From SHZI01 sp041396045 (GTDB lineage Bacteria; Pseudomonadota; Gammaproteobacteria; Steroidobacterales; GCA-2729495): DNA of 64,000 nucleotides. The first letter of the stretch is position 1. Every line of letters begins with the position of its first letter. The notes under the pieces are model-generated. The model saw only the letters and a list, made by a program, of their open reading frames with translations. It searched no databases and had not been told where the DNA came from. The stretch is from the NCBI GenBank assembly GCA_041396045.1, contig JAWKZI010000010.1:36416-100415 (forward strand), written 5' to 3'. Of this stretch, positions 35,849 through 44,869 are shown in pieces. Position numbers and translations under genes: made by a program.

Positions 35849-37087
35849 ATGCTACTGAACCGGCCGCGCGCCAGCGCTCTTATGGAACGGGAAGGCCTTG
35901 CGGGCCTGGTGACCATCACGCCACTCAACACCTATTACCTCTCCGGCTATTGGGGCCTGTTCAATACCCCTGGTGGCTACGATGCGGCTTACTGCGCTGT
36001 CTTGCCGCGCGACGATAGTCAGCCTGCCGCTCTGGTGGTGCCCGGCCTGGAAATTCGTCGCCTCGAAACCACCGGCGGAACCTGGATGCCCAATGTGTTT
36101 GCGCACACCCAGGCAGATATCGGGCAACGCTTTGCCGATGGCACCGTCCGCGGCACTGACTACACGGGCTGGCCGGTGCGTCCGAATGCTGCTTTGGGCG
36201 ACCTGGAGAAGCGCTGGGTCGATATCGTGCAGCGGCTCGGGTCGCAGATGTCGGCGGATGCGTTTCAGGCTTTGGCTCGCGCCCTGAAGGCGGCTGGCCT
36301 GGACGGCGCACGCCTGGGCACTGACGATCCCCGTATTGCCGGCTGGCTTGAGGCGGCGGGGCTGACGCGCATCGACTGCCGATACCTGCCCGGTCTTTTC
36401 AATGAGATCCGGCTGGTCAAGACAGCACAGGAAATCGAACTGATGACGGTCGCCGCGCGAGCCAATGAAACGGCATTGCTTGCAGCTACATGGGCTATGC
36501 ACGAAGGTGCAACCTGGAACGAACTGGAAGCGATTTACCTGATGGAAATGCTGCGTCAGGGTGGTCGCGGCGTCTATCTGATGTGCGGGGTGGGCGAGTT
36601 GCCGGCTGGCGAAGTACGCCGACACGAACCCGTAATGTTCGACGCGCTGGGTCATGTGGCCCGCTACCACGGTGATTTCGGCCGCTGCGCCGTGGTCGGT
36701 GAGCCATCTGCCGAACACCGCCGGCGCCACCGCGCCATCAAGACCGGTTGGGAAGCGGCGCAGGAATATCTGCGGCCCGGCGTACGGTATAGCGAACTGG
36801 CGGCCGCGGTCGCTGCCGTCGTGCGTCGCGAAGGCATCCCGGACTTTCGTGAGCCACTGGTGCACAGCCTCGGCCTGGAGCATACCGACGATCCGAAGCC
36901 ACCCGGCGCCCAGCCACAAACCCGGCCAGACCAGATGCTTTGCGAGAACATGGTGGTCAACGTGGACATGCCGCACACCGAGATCGGCTGGGGTTCAGTA
37001 CACATGGAGGACACGGTCCAGATCACGGCAGATGGTTGCCGGCGACTGGGTGTGGCGGACTTCAGCCTGCGGGTCATCGAACCCTGA
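35849..37087 (+). CDS. M24 family metallopeptidase (Xaa-Pro peptidase/creatinase fold)
   Basis: The 412-residue protein has an N-terminal creatinase-like domain (ALMEREGLAGLVTITPLNTY and YLSGYWG) and a pita-bread domain with metal ligands: MFDALGHVARYHGDFGRC (two Asp), LVHSLGLEHTDD (His), and VNVDMPHTEIGWGSVHMEDTV (Glu, Glu). All five positions appear present, so a functional dinuclear metallopeptidase is likely. Whether it is a prolidase, an aminopeptidase P or another amidohydrolase is not clear, since the substrate-binding residues of creatinase are not conserved enough to assign. The gene follows the palindromic element by about 45 bases. Confidence 0.78.
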   Translation: MLLNRPRASALMEREGLAGLVTITPLNTYYLSGYWGLFNTPGGYDAAYCAVLPRDDSQPAALVVPGLEIRRLETTGGTWMPNVFAHTQADIGQRFADGTVRGTDYTGWPVRPNAALGDLEKRWVDIVQRLGSQMSADAFQALARALKAAGLDGARLGTDDPRIAGWLEAAGLTRIDCRYLPGLFNEIRLVKTAQEIELMTVAARANETALLAATWAMHEGATWNELEAIYLMEMLRQGGRGVYLMCGVGELPAGEVRRHEPVMFDALGHVARYHGDFGRCAVVGEPSAEHRRRHRAIKTGWEAAQEYLRPGVRYSELAAAVAAVVRREGIPDFREPLVHSLGLEHTDDPKPPGAQPQTRPDQMLCENMVVNVDMPHTEIGWGSVHMEDTVQITADGCRRLGVADFSLRVIEP

Positions 37088-37200
37088 TGCGCCAGTGATC
37101 TGCGTTCTGTCGCCGGTTGTCGGCCACAGCAACTGCCGTTGAGATCTGCGGAACCGGCAGTACGGCTCAAGGTCTTAAAAGGACAAGGAGGAAGTTCACC

Positions 37201-37620
37201 ATGCGTACGTCAATTCTCCTGATAGCAGCAAGCGCCCTCGCCCTTGTCAGTTGCGCCAGTACTGGCGAAATGGCCCGGCTCACAGGTGAAAAGGCCACCT
37301 TTCACTACGCCGACTATGCCGGCATGCCCGTCGAGGGATTCCAGGCCTACCGGATCAATGGCTGGACACCGGTCAGCCGTACCCAACTGGTCGTCTGGAC
37401 TGGCGTGAATGATGCTTATCTGATCAAGGTCTGGAACACCTGCCAGGATCTGCAGTTCGCCGACCATGTTGGCGTCACGTCGACCGTCAATCGTGTCACC
37501 ACCTTTGAGAAGGTTCGAGTCGGACGGGACACCTGCCCGATATCGGAGATTCGTCCGGTCGACATCAAACGCATGAGAGCCGACCGCAAGGCGGCGGCCG
37601 AGGCTGCCAAGGCGGGCTAG
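37201..37620 (+). CDS. small lipoprotein, DUF6491-like
   Basis: The 139-residue protein has a lipobox (LALVSC, cleavage before Cys19) and a compact domain: WTPVSRTQLVVWTGVNDAYL, IKVWNTCQDLQFADHVGVTS, VNRVTTFEKVRVGRDTCPIS and EIRPVDIKRM. This matches, from memory, the DUF6491 family of proteobacterial lipoproteins, where two Cys residues probably form a disulfide. The tail is Ala/Lys-rich. A good ribosome site (AAGGAGGAAG) precedes the ATG. The function is unknown. Confidence 0.65.
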   Translation: MRTSILLIAASALALVSCASTGEMARLTGEKATFHYADYAGMPVEGFQAYRINGWTPVSRTQLVVWTGVNDAYLIKVWNTCQDLQFADHVGVTSTVNRVTTFEKVRVGRDTCPISEIRPVDIKRMRADRKAAAEAAKAG

Positions 37621-37712
37621 GTTTCACGACAGCGACGGCGGAGCGGAATCCGGGTGTTTGTGGCGGGCAATCTGCGGGCAGGCATCCTGTCTGCCCTCGA
37701 ATCAAGCGCGCC

Positions 37713-38243
37713 TTACTTCACTGTATAGCCACGCGCCTCCAGACACGCACTTTCGGCCCGCTGGTAGTCGGCCCGATAGGCGGCAGCCTGCCCTGACGCT
37801 ACGCCGCCCGATGGCTGAGTCGGGTCGAATCCGGTCTGCTTGACGGCCCATTGATAACAGGCATAGCGGTCGTCGGCCTGTTGCGCCTCGCTCTGGCCGC
37901 GGGCCGGATACACAAACTCGCTGGTGTAATCCAGCGGGGTCGTCATGCCGCCGTCGGGTGCCTCCGGAGGTTCGGTTACGACGTAAACCTGTTGTCGGGG
38001 CAGCCAGCGATAATAGATATGGTCAGCATAGTAATACGTGCCGACCCGGTAGCGAACGGCAAAGGCATGCCGGGGAAGGCGACGCACGTAGTAGCCACGC
38101 GCCGGGTAATAGTGTCTGGGACCATGGCGTTGGTCGACGACTCGTACCTGAATGGCCAGGCGTGGTTCGGCCGATGCCGGCGCCGTGCTGAACAGCGTCG
38201 CCAGCAAGCAGAGAACGACTGCACTATAAATCGTCGATTTCAC
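37713..38243 (-). CDS. secreted protein with Arg/Tyr-rich region and Cys motifs (DUF6515-like)
   Basis: The 176-residue protein starts at a GTG and has a signal peptide (AVVLCLLATLFSTAPASA). A region rich in Arg and Tyr (PRHYYPARGYYVRRLPRHAF) is followed by QQVYVVTEPPEAP and a domain RYACYQWAVKQTGFDPTQPS, which is shared with the next gene; both end in the same segment ACLEARGYTVK / ACLEGRGYTVK. The pattern resembles the DUF6515 family. It lies 40 bases downstream of its broken paralogue on the same strand, so the two probably arose by duplication. The function is unknown. Confidence 0.62.
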   Translation of the reverse strand: MKSTIYSAVVLCLLATLFSTAPASAEPRLAIQVRVVDQRHGPRHYYPARGYYVRRLPRHAFAVRYRVGTYYYADHIYYRWLPRQQVYVVTEPPEAPDGGMTTPLDYTSEFVYPARGQSEAQQADDRYACYQWAVKQTGFDPTQPSGGVASGQAAAYRADYQRAESACLEARGYTVK

Positions 38244-38283
38244 GGCATTTACCTCATCAACACTTCAGAGCGGGACATGCTGG

Positions 38284-38880
38284 TCACTTCACTGTGTAGC
38301 CGCGACCTTCCAGGCAGGCACTGATGGCCCGCCGGTAGTCGTTGGCCTGTTGCTGGCGCACTGCCTGCAGTCGTGAATCCTGCCGGCGAACTGCCTGGTT
38401 ATAGGCATCGGCCTCCTCCTGACGTGCCGAATCAGCTGCCGCGCCGATTACGCCGCCGGCTACAGCGCCTACGACGGCGCCCTGCGCGGTCCGGTGTGGC
38501 CCGGAAACCAGGGCGCCCAGCACCGCTCCGGTGACCGCGCCGCTGCCGTGAGCTGCACCGGGCGCAGGCGGCTCTCACTTCAATTCGCTGGTGGGGCGCA
38601 GGTCCGGCAGACCCGGATCGAATCGCGATTGCTGTACGGCCCACAGATGACAGGCGTATCGGTCCCGGTCGAGCCGGGCTGCCGACTGACCGGCAGCGGG
38701 ATAGACATAGATCGCGGCCACCGGTGTTGGCGGTACCGGCACTGATCTCACGACAGCAGTGCGGGACGGTGCCGTTGCACATGCCGGCAGCAGCATTGCC
38801 AGGAACACAGGCAGCAGTCGTGGCCGGAACCGCCCCGTCGTATCACTCTGCACCGCGGCTATACGACTCATCGCTCTCAT
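38284..38880 (-). pseudogene. glycine-zipper lipoprotein gene split by an in-frame TGA
   Basis: From 38880 the frame reads a lipoprotein signal (LLPVFLAMLLPACATAPS), YVYPAAGQSAARLDRDRYAC, HLWAVQQSRFDPGLPDL, then stops at a TGA at 38575-38577. The same frame continues directly with SGAVTGAVLGALVSGPHRTA, QGAVVGAVAGGVIGAAADSA and the family end ACLEGRGYTVK at 38284. The second half is a glycine-zipper segment, as in YMGG-type outer-envelope proteins. No indel is needed to join the halves; only the stop interrupts them. Possible explanations are a nonsense mutation, a base error or stop readthrough. If the downstream part is translated separately, it would start near 38523. Confidence 0.6.
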
Positions 38881-38998
38881 ACTCCGTGGCACTCCCTGAT
38901 GCCTGGGTATGTAACGTCGTGAGCGTGCGCAGGTTGACAGGCAATCCACGAATCGTCGCCATCATGCTGCGGCACTCAGACCGAGCCGAGGCTGAGGT

Positions 38999-40513
38999 TC
39001 AGCGCGGCGGGCCTCCCGCGTGAGCGGTTTTCAGCAGCAATACCAGCGGCAGTGAAACCACTGCCACGACGGTGAGCAGAAAGAAGCTGTTGCTGTAGCC
39101 GATTGCGGCAGCCTGCCGGACGAGTTCCGTCATGAATGCAGCCGTGGATTCGTTGGTGCCGGGCAGGCCTCCCAGAATCTGCCAACGGCTGGTATCAAAG
39201 GCAGTGAAATGCTCGGCCAGATAACTCTGATTCGTTTGTGTCGAACGGGCCAGCAGTGCGACGACTGTAGAGATCCCCACGGATGATCCGATATTGCGCA
39301 TCAAGGTCAGCAAGGCACCGGCCTCGGCCCGCTGCTCGTTCATCAGGGTCGCATAGGCAACTACTGACAACGGCACGAAAGCCAGGGGTACCCCAAAGCC
39401 CTGGACAGCACCGGACCAGACCACCCATTGCCATGGCGTGTCCAGGCTGAACTGCGCCATGATCCACAGCGATACCGCTGTCAGCGTGATACCAACGCCA
39501 ATCAACAAGCGCGCACTGACCCGGCCAACCAGTCGCCCGGCCACCAGCATGCCGAAAATCGACGTAACACCACGAACAGCCATCAATTCACCGGCCTGGG
39601 TTGGTGTGTATCCCTGGAGTTGCTGCAGGAAATTCGGCAACAGCACACTGGGACTGATTACCGCCAGCCCGATGGCAAACATCATGCCGATGGCCACCAC
39701 GAAGTTTCGATCGCGAAGCAGCGTGCGATCCACGAAGGTATGCCGCCGGGTCCACGTGTGGACCACGAACATGTAGAAAAAGAGTCCGCTGAGCAACGCC
39801 TCCGTAACGATTTCGGTGGAATCAAACCAGTCCTTGGTCTGACCACGATCGATCCAGAGCTGGAAGAGGCCGATTGCGAGTGACAGCAGGATGAACCCCG
39901 TCAGATCAAAACGATGACCCACGCGATGACGTACCTTCGGCAGCGCCAGCAGAATCCCAAGGTACGCCACGATGCCTACCGGCACATTGATGTAAAACGC
40001 CCAGCGCCAGCTCAGCGTGTCGGTCAGATAACCGCCCAGTGTAGGACCGATGATGGGCCCGACCATGACCCCCATGCCCCACAGGCCAGTGGCTCGTCCG
40101 TGTGCCTCCGGGGGAAAGGCCTCGAGCAATACCACCTGTGACAACGGCACCAGCGCCGCACCGAAGGCGCCCTGAAGGCCGCGGAACAGCACCATCTGTG
40201 TCAGGCTTTCCGCCAGCCCGCACAGCATCGACGCAATGGTGAAGCCGGCCACGCTGACCGTCAGCACGCGCCGCAGTCCGTAGCGGCCACCAAGCCAGCC
40301 GGAGAGTGGCGTAGAGATCGCACTGACGACAATGTACGAGGTAAGCACCCAGGCGATCTGATCCTGGGTAGCCTGCAGGCTGCCCTGCATGTGGGGCAGC
40401 GCCACGTTGGCGATGGTCGAATCTATGGTGTACAGCAAGGTCGCCAGCACGGCGGCAACGCTGAGCAGAACGCGATTCGTTCCGGTAGCGTCCGCTGCTT
40501 CCGAGACGTCCAT
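38999..40513 (-). CDS. emrB: MFS multidrug efflux transporter, DHA2/EmrB type
   Basis: The 504-residue protein has 14 predicted membrane helices and the DHA2 motifs: ATLLYTIDSTIANVALPHMQ (motif D1 region), WVLTSYIVVSAISTPLSGWL, GGRYGLRRVLTVSVAG (motif A) and GWLWM-like MGVMVGPIIGPTLGGYLTD (motif C). EmrB-type proteins export drugs and hydrophobic acids through an EmrA/TolC conduit using proton motive force. It starts six bases after the EmrA-type gene and completes a marR-emrA-emrB operon. No outer-membrane channel gene is adjacent, so a shared TolC is assumed. Confidence 0.88.
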   Translation of the reverse strand: MDVSEAADATGTNRVLLSVAAVLATLLYTIDSTIANVALPHMQGSLQATQDQIAWVLTSYIVVSAISTPLSGWLGGRYGLRRVLTVSVAGFTIASMLCGLAESLTQMVLFRGLQGAFGAALVPLSQVVLLEAFPPEAHGRATGLWGMGVMVGPIIGPTLGGYLTDTLSWRWAFYINVPVGIVAYLGILLALPKVRHRVGHRFDLTGFILLSLAIGLFQLWIDRGQTKDWFDSTEIVTEALLSGLFFYMFVVHTWTRRHTFVDRTLLRDRNFVVAIGMMFAIGLAVISPSVLLPNFLQQLQGYTPTQAGELMAVRGVTSIFGMLVAGRLVGRVSARLLIGVGITLTAVSLWIMAQFSLDTPWQWVVWSGAVQGFGVPLAFVPLSVVAYATLMNEQRAEAGALLTLMRNIGSSVGISTVVALLARSTQTNQSYLAEHFTAFDTSRWQILGGLPGTNESTAAFMTELVRQAAAIGYSNSFFLLTVVAVVSLPLVLLLKTAHAGGPPR

Positions 40514-40519
40514 GATCGA

Positions 40520-41620
40520 TCAGCCAGTCGACCCGAACCACCGTGAAAAGCGGGAATGCGGCCCCGTATCGATCTTCACGTCGGCACTCATGCCATCACG
40601 TAGCGGCGGATCGTCCGGAGTGGTGCTCAATGCGATGCGCACCGGGATGCGTTGCACGACCTTCACCCAGTTTCCCGACGCATTCTGCGGCGGCAGCAGC
40701 GAGAATTCGGCACCCGTCGCCTGGGAAATGCTTTCAACCCGACCGTGCCATCTCCGCCTGCCATATGTATCGACCTCAACCGACACGGGCTGACCTGGTC
40801 GAACAAACTCAAGATCGGTCTCCTTGAAATTGGCCTCCACCCACAGGGCCCGGTCGACAACGATGGCAAAGGCATTCAGACCCACCACGGCCCGGTCACC
40901 AACCTTCGGCAGGTGGCTGACGATGCCAGCCTGAGGTGCCAGAACGACGGTATGACCCAGATCTACGCGCAGCCGTTCAAGGTCGGCGGCAGCGGCCAGT
41001 ACGGTTGGATTCTGGTCAGTCGGCTGGTTGGCATCGCCGCCAAGCCGGGCCACAGCCTGCGCGAGCTGCAACTTGAGCACGGCGATGCCACCTACCGCGA
41101 AGTCCGCCGAGCGGTGTGCCGCATCTACCGCCGCCTGCGCCACCAGGTTGCGTTTCAACAGGGCACGCTGGCGCTCGTAGTCGCGGACCGCGTAATCGGC
41201 AGTTTTCCGGGCGACGGCCAACTCGCCCTGCTTTTCCCTGCAGGCGGCCTTCAGCGACTCTACATTGGCGCGCGCAGCAGCCAGTTGCGCCTCGGCACCC
41301 TGAATGGCGACGCGCGTCAGCTGGTCGTCCAGCTTCAGAATCTTCTGGCCAGCCTTCACGCGGGCATTCTCGTCGACGAAAACCTGAAGTACGTCAGCAG
41401 AGATTTGCGGTACCACATTGACGCGGTCCTGCTGGACGTACGCATTGCCGGTTGACACATAGCGTCCTGCACTACCGTACAGGTAGACGGCGATGGCAAC
41501 GATGATCGCCGGCACGACCCACAGCAGTACGGCACGCCAGCGGGAACGTTCAGGCGCGGGTCGCACCGTGTCGATACTTTCGCCGGGCAGATTTACGGAG
41601 ACTGGTATTTCAGCAGCCAC
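40520..41620 (-). CDS. emrA: HlyD/EmrA-type membrane fusion protein
   Basis: The 366-residue protein starts at a GTG, has one N-terminal membrane helix (VLLWVVPAIIVAIAVYLYGS), a biotinyl-lipoyl-like half (NVVPQISADVLQVFVDENAR and VKAGQKILKLD), a periplasmic coiled-coil hairpin (QLAAARANVESLKAACREKQ), a second lipoyl half (LGHTVVLAPQAGIVSHLPKV) and a beta-barrel. This is the layout of EmrA, which connects the inner-membrane pump to TolC. It begins one base after the marR stop, consistent with one transcript. Confidence 0.87.
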   Translation of the reverse strand: MAAEIPVSVNLPGESIDTVRPAPERSRWRAVLLWVVPAIIVAIAVYLYGSAGRYVSTGNAYVQQDRVNVVPQISADVLQVFVDENARVKAGQKILKLDDQLTRVAIQGAEAQLAAARANVESLKAACREKQGELAVARKTADYAVRDYERQRALLKRNLVAQAAVDAAHRSADFAVGGIAVLKLQLAQAVARLGGDANQPTDQNPTVLAAAADLERLRVDLGHTVVLAPQAGIVSHLPKVGDRAVVGLNAFAIVVDRALWVEANFKETDLEFVRPGQPVSVEVDTYGRRRWHGRVESISQATGAEFSLLPPQNASGNWVKVVQRIPVRIALSTTPDDPPLRDGMSADVKIDTGPHSRFSRWFGSTG

Positions 41621-41621
41621 G

Positions 41622-42122
41622 TTATCGTCCTGCCGCAGTCCGTCGCCTGGCCGTTCGTTGTTTGCCGACCGGGCGTGGCGCCAGCAAATTCTCGCGGATG
41701 CGGCCCAGAAGCCGCCAGAACTGATCCTCCTCGGCCCGGGTCAGACCCCGCACCGCCCGCTTGCCGGTTTCGTCCACCAGAGCATGCATGCGTGCGATGG
41801 GTGTGGCCGCCTTCGCCGTGAGTCGTACCCGTATCGCCCGCCGATCGTCCGGATCGGGAGCCCGTTGCACCAGGCCGCGTTTCTCGAGCTGGTCGATCAT
41901 CCGACCCAGGGTGACCGGCGTCACATCCATTACCGCCGCCAGATCGGTCTGGCGGCCGCCCTGGTTGCGATCCAGGCAATACAGCAGTCGCCAGAGTTCC
42001 GGGGTCAGTTTTTGCACTGGGTTGCGGTCCAGAAAGTCCCGGCGCATGGCCCGAACCAGCTCGGCCAGGGCAAATCCCAGCGAGCGCTCGCGCGTGGCAT
42101 TGAAGCGGGGCGTACCACTCAT
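41622..42122 (-). CDS. MarR-family transcriptional regulator
   Basis: The 166-residue protein has the winged-helix domain of MarR proteins: RNPVQKLTPELWRLLYCLDR, QTDLAAVMDVTPVTLGRMID as the recognition helix, QLEKRGLVQRAPDPDDRRAI with the wing and its conserved DxRxx motif. It is first in an operon with EmrA and EmrB genes, so it likely represses the pump until a ligand is bound. The ATG at 42122 fits the family; a longer reading to 42206 is unlikely. A perfect palindrome 16 bases upstream of this ATG is a good operator candidate. Confidence 0.85.
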   Translation of the reverse strand: MSGTPRFNATRERSLGFALAELVRAMRRDFLDRNPVQKLTPELWRLLYCLDRNQGGRQTDLAAVMDVTPVTLGRMIDQLEKRGLVQRAPDPDDRRAIRVRLTAKAATPIARMHALVDETGKRAVRGLTRAEEDQFWRLLGRIRENLLAPRPVGKQRTARRRTAAGR

Positions 42123-42137
42123 AAGTGAGGGTAATAA

Positions 42138-42150
42138 TAAGCAATGCTTA
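42138..42150. promoter_or_regulatory. candidate MarR operator
   Basis: TAAGCAATGCTTA is a perfect palindrome (TAAGCA-A-TGCTTA) located 16-28 bases upstream of the marR start. MarR regulators usually bind 13-20 bp palindromes of this kind in their own promoter. The match is from inspection only. Confidence 0.55.
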
Positions 42151-42275
42151 CTATTCGTCAATAGCCATCTGACCCGCCGATTGCCGCCGCATGGCACAGT
42201 GAGCACGTGCCCCGGGTCACGTCCAACAAGTTTCCGTAACTTGTCACAACACTTAACTATTGGTAAAAAGCAGCG

Positions 42276-42575
42276 ATGTGGACGACCGTCGCCCTGAAGC
42301 GCTCCCGGTGGCAGCTCATGCTGGCGGCCCTGCTGCTGTTCGCGGCCCAGCTCGTGGTCGATTCACATCTCATCGGCCACACGGCCAGCGGCGACAATGC
42401 CGGATGCGTAATCTGTGCTATTTCCGGCGGCTCGCCCGGTGCGCCACCTGCGGTGGTCAACCTTGCACCAGCAGCAAGTCCATTACCCGCCCCCGTAATC
42501 GAGCAGATATCGGCACCGGTTTCCCCGCGTGTCGTTGCCACCAACCAGGCCCGCGCACCTCCCCACTCCGTCTAG
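42276..42575 (+). CDS. small Cys/His membrane protein, DUF2946-like
   Basis: The 99-residue protein has an N-terminal membrane segment (LMLAALLLFAAQLVVDSH), then HLIGHTASGDNAGCVICAIS with a Cys-x2-Cys motif and two His residues, and a Pro/Ala-rich tail. Small proteins of this shape (DUF2946 and relatives) are frequent near copper or zinc transport genes. The neighbours at 42642-45741 are zinc-uptake-like, so metal handling is a fair guess. No catalytic residues are visible. Confidence 0.55.
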   Translation: MWTTVALKRSRWQLMLAALLLFAAQLVVDSHLIGHTASGDNAGCVICAISGGSPGAPPAVVNLAPAASPLPAPVIEQISAPVSPRVVATNQARAPPHSV

Positions 42576-42641
42576 CGCTGTAACACCCCCAAGCATCGGC
42601 GCTTGCGCTGGTGCAGGTATTGCCGTGACGGAGAACCATTC

Positions 42642-43951
42642 ATGCCATTCCGTACCATGGTGGCGGCACTGTCCGCCATTCTGCTGACGTCGCCTGCCTT
42701 TGCGGCGGGCGATGAAATTACCCTGCTTCGCCAGGAACTGGAACAGACGAAGGCCCTGGTAGCGCAACTTGAAACGCGCCTGGCCGCCGTCGAGGCCGAT
42801 CAGACCGCCGCTGACACCACAGCCGATACGGCACCACCTCCGACAGCGGCGCCGGTTACTGCCAGCGGCTCGTCGCCCAATGCCTTCAATCCGGCGATCA
42901 GTGCGGTCATGGAGGGCTCCTACAACGCCTACTCACGATCACCGGAGGATGCAGTCATTGCCGGCTTTGCCGTGGACGACGCCGCACAGTTGCCCAACGA
43001 AGGTTTTTCGCTGGGCGAAAGTGAAATCAATCTGTCGGCCAATATTGACCCCCGGTTCTATGGCTCCTCACCGCCGCGCTGGAAGACGACGACGGCACGA
43101 CGGGCATTGCTGTCGAAGAGGCATTTATTGAAACCCTGGGTCTGCCCTACGGCGCCAGCGTGAAGGCCGGTCGGATATTCCCGACCTTCGGCTACATGAA
43201 CGAGATCCATGCTCACGCTGACTCCTTCGTCGACCGGCCACTGCCCTACCGAGCGTTTCTGGGTGGCGACAATCTCCATGACGACGGGGTGCAGCTTTCG
43301 TTCCTGCTGCCGACAGCGTTCTATGCCGAAGTGGGCGGTGGTGCCTTTCGCGGCGCCAGCTTTCCCGCTGCAGGTTCCGGCAGCAGCGGCGCGGGCACGA
43401 CGACGTTGTTCGGACGCGTCGGCGGCGATATCGGCGTGTCCCAATCGTGGCTTGCCGGCCTCTCCTGGCTACGTGGCGAGGCCGTCAATCGCGAAACCGG
43501 TGATCTGACATTCAACGGCACAACGCACCTCTACGCAGCCGATGCCAAGTACACCTGGTCGCCCAACGGCAATCTCGCCAACCGCTCACTGGTACTGCAG
43601 GCGGAATATCTGTGGCGCAACGAAGACGGCGCCTACAACGGCATTGGCTATGACCGCGATACGGATGGCTGGTACGCCCAGGCAGTGTACAAATTTCACC
43701 CGCAGTGGAAGGTCGGGTACCGCTACTCGCATCTGGGTGCGGCGTCTGTCCCGCTGGCCCTGGCCGGAACGGCACTCGATAGCGGCGGCCACAACCCACT
43801 CTCCCAGAGCCTGCTGCTGGAGTGGGACAACAGCGAGTTCAGCAGTCTGCGTCTGCAGTACACCCGGGACGAGTCAGGTCCTGTGGCTGACGACGAAGCG
43901 GTGCTTCGCTACACCATCAGCATGGGCGCCCATGGCGCTCACCAGTATTAA
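42642..43951 (+). CDS. outer-membrane barrel/porin-like protein in the zinc locus (frameshift near 43070)
   Basis: A signal peptide (VAALSAILLTSPAFAA), then a coiled-coil with heptads (LLRQELEQTKALVAQLETRL) and a barrel with alternating strands (GFSLGESEINLSANIDPRFY, QLSFLLPTAFYAEVGGGAFR, HPQWKVGYRYSHLGAASVPL, LRLQYTRDESGPVADDEAVL). The frame is lost near 43070 at CTCACCGCCGCG; the other frame continues at TAALEDDDGTTGIAVEEAFI to the end at 43951. One indel restores a protein of about 436 residues. Its place before ZnuA-like and ZnuB-like genes suggests an outer-membrane entry route for zinc. Confidence 0.68.
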
Positions 43952-43972
43952 CCCGATTCCGAGGTACCTGCG

Positions 43973-44869
43973 ATGTCAATCCGGATCCTTCTGCTTTTAC
44001 TTGTCACGCTTCCCGTCGTTGCCCAGGCAAAGGTCAACGTCTTTGCCTGCGAGCCCGAATGGGGTGCGCTCACGACGGCTATCGCCGGCGACCACGCGGC
44101 GATCACCGTGGCGACCACAGCGCTACAGGATGCCCACCAGGTTCAGGCACGCCCCTCGCTGATCGCCGCTGTGCGCAGGGCCAAACTGCTCATTTGCTCG
44201 GGCGCGGAACTGGAAACCGGCTGGCTGCCACTGCTACTCCGCCAGGCTGGCAACACGGCGCTGCAAACCGGTCAGCCTGGCAACCTCATGGCTGCATCGT
44301 TCGTTCACAAGCTTGAAGTGCCGAAGGTGCTTGATCGCTCCCAGGGCGACATCCATGCCGAGGGCAATCCTCACATCATCACGGACCCGCACAACCTGAT
44401 CCCTGTTGCACGGGAACTGGCCAACCGGCTGCAGGCCATCGACCCCGACAATGCCGCCAGCTATGCGGCGAACCTCGCAACGTTCGACCAGAAGTTGACT
44501 AGCCGGATTACCGAGTGGGAAACGCAGGCCGCACGTCTGCGTGGCACCCCGATTGTCATACAGCACGATGTGTGGGCCTATCAGGACAACTGGCTGGGCC
44601 TGAAGCCGGTGGCCGCACTTGAACCAAAACCGGGCGTACCACCCACCAGCAGTCATCTGGCGAGCGTGTTGGCCACCCTCGGTACCACACCTGCCAGGGC
44701 CATAGTCGTGGCTGCCTACGAAAATCCCAAAGCAGCGAACTGGCTGGCCGACAAGACCGGCCTGCCTGTTCTCACGTTGCCGCTAACCGTCGGCGGCAAC
44801 GCCAACGCTACAGATCTGTTCACCCTTTATGACTCCACAATCAAGCAACTGCTGGCAGGGATCCAATGA
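43973..44869 (+). CDS. znuA: zinc ABC transporter substrate-binding protein, ZnuA-like
   Basis: The 298-residue protein has a signal peptide (ILLLLLVTLPVVAQA) and the cluster A-I fold: VNVFACEPEWGALTTAIAGD, TALQDAHQVQARPSLIAAVR with the first His ligand, AEGNPHIITDPHNLIPVARE with a second, TPIVIQHDVWAYQDNWLGLK with a third, and YENPKAANWLADKTGLPVLT. These match zinc- or manganese-binding proteins. The usual His-rich loop of ZnuA is missing. The stop overlaps the permease start by four bases (ATGA). Confidence 0.82.
   Translation: MSIRILLLLLVTLPVVAQAKVNVFACEPEWGALTTAIAGDHAAITVATTALQDAHQVQARPSLIAAVRRAKLLICSGAELETGWLPLLLRQAGNTALQTGQPGNLMAASFVHKLEVPKVLDRSQGDIHAEGNPHIITDPHNLIPVARELANRLQAIDPDNAASYAANLATFDQKLTSRITEWETQAARLRGTPIVIQHDVWAYQDNWLGLKPVAALEPKPGVPPTSSHLASVLATLGTTPARAIVVAAYENPKAANWLADKTGLPVLTLPLTVGGNANATDLFTLYDSTIKQLLAGIQ

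Noticed and set aside
35852..36976. 374-codon minus-strand frame opposite the M24 peptidase
   Set aside because: All metal ligands of M24 are on the plus strand; the minus frame has no recognisable content.
42207..42275. Zur box upstream of the zinc-like locus
   Set aside because: A weak TTGT-C-ACAA palindrome is present, but it does not resemble the Zur consensus GTTATAACAT.
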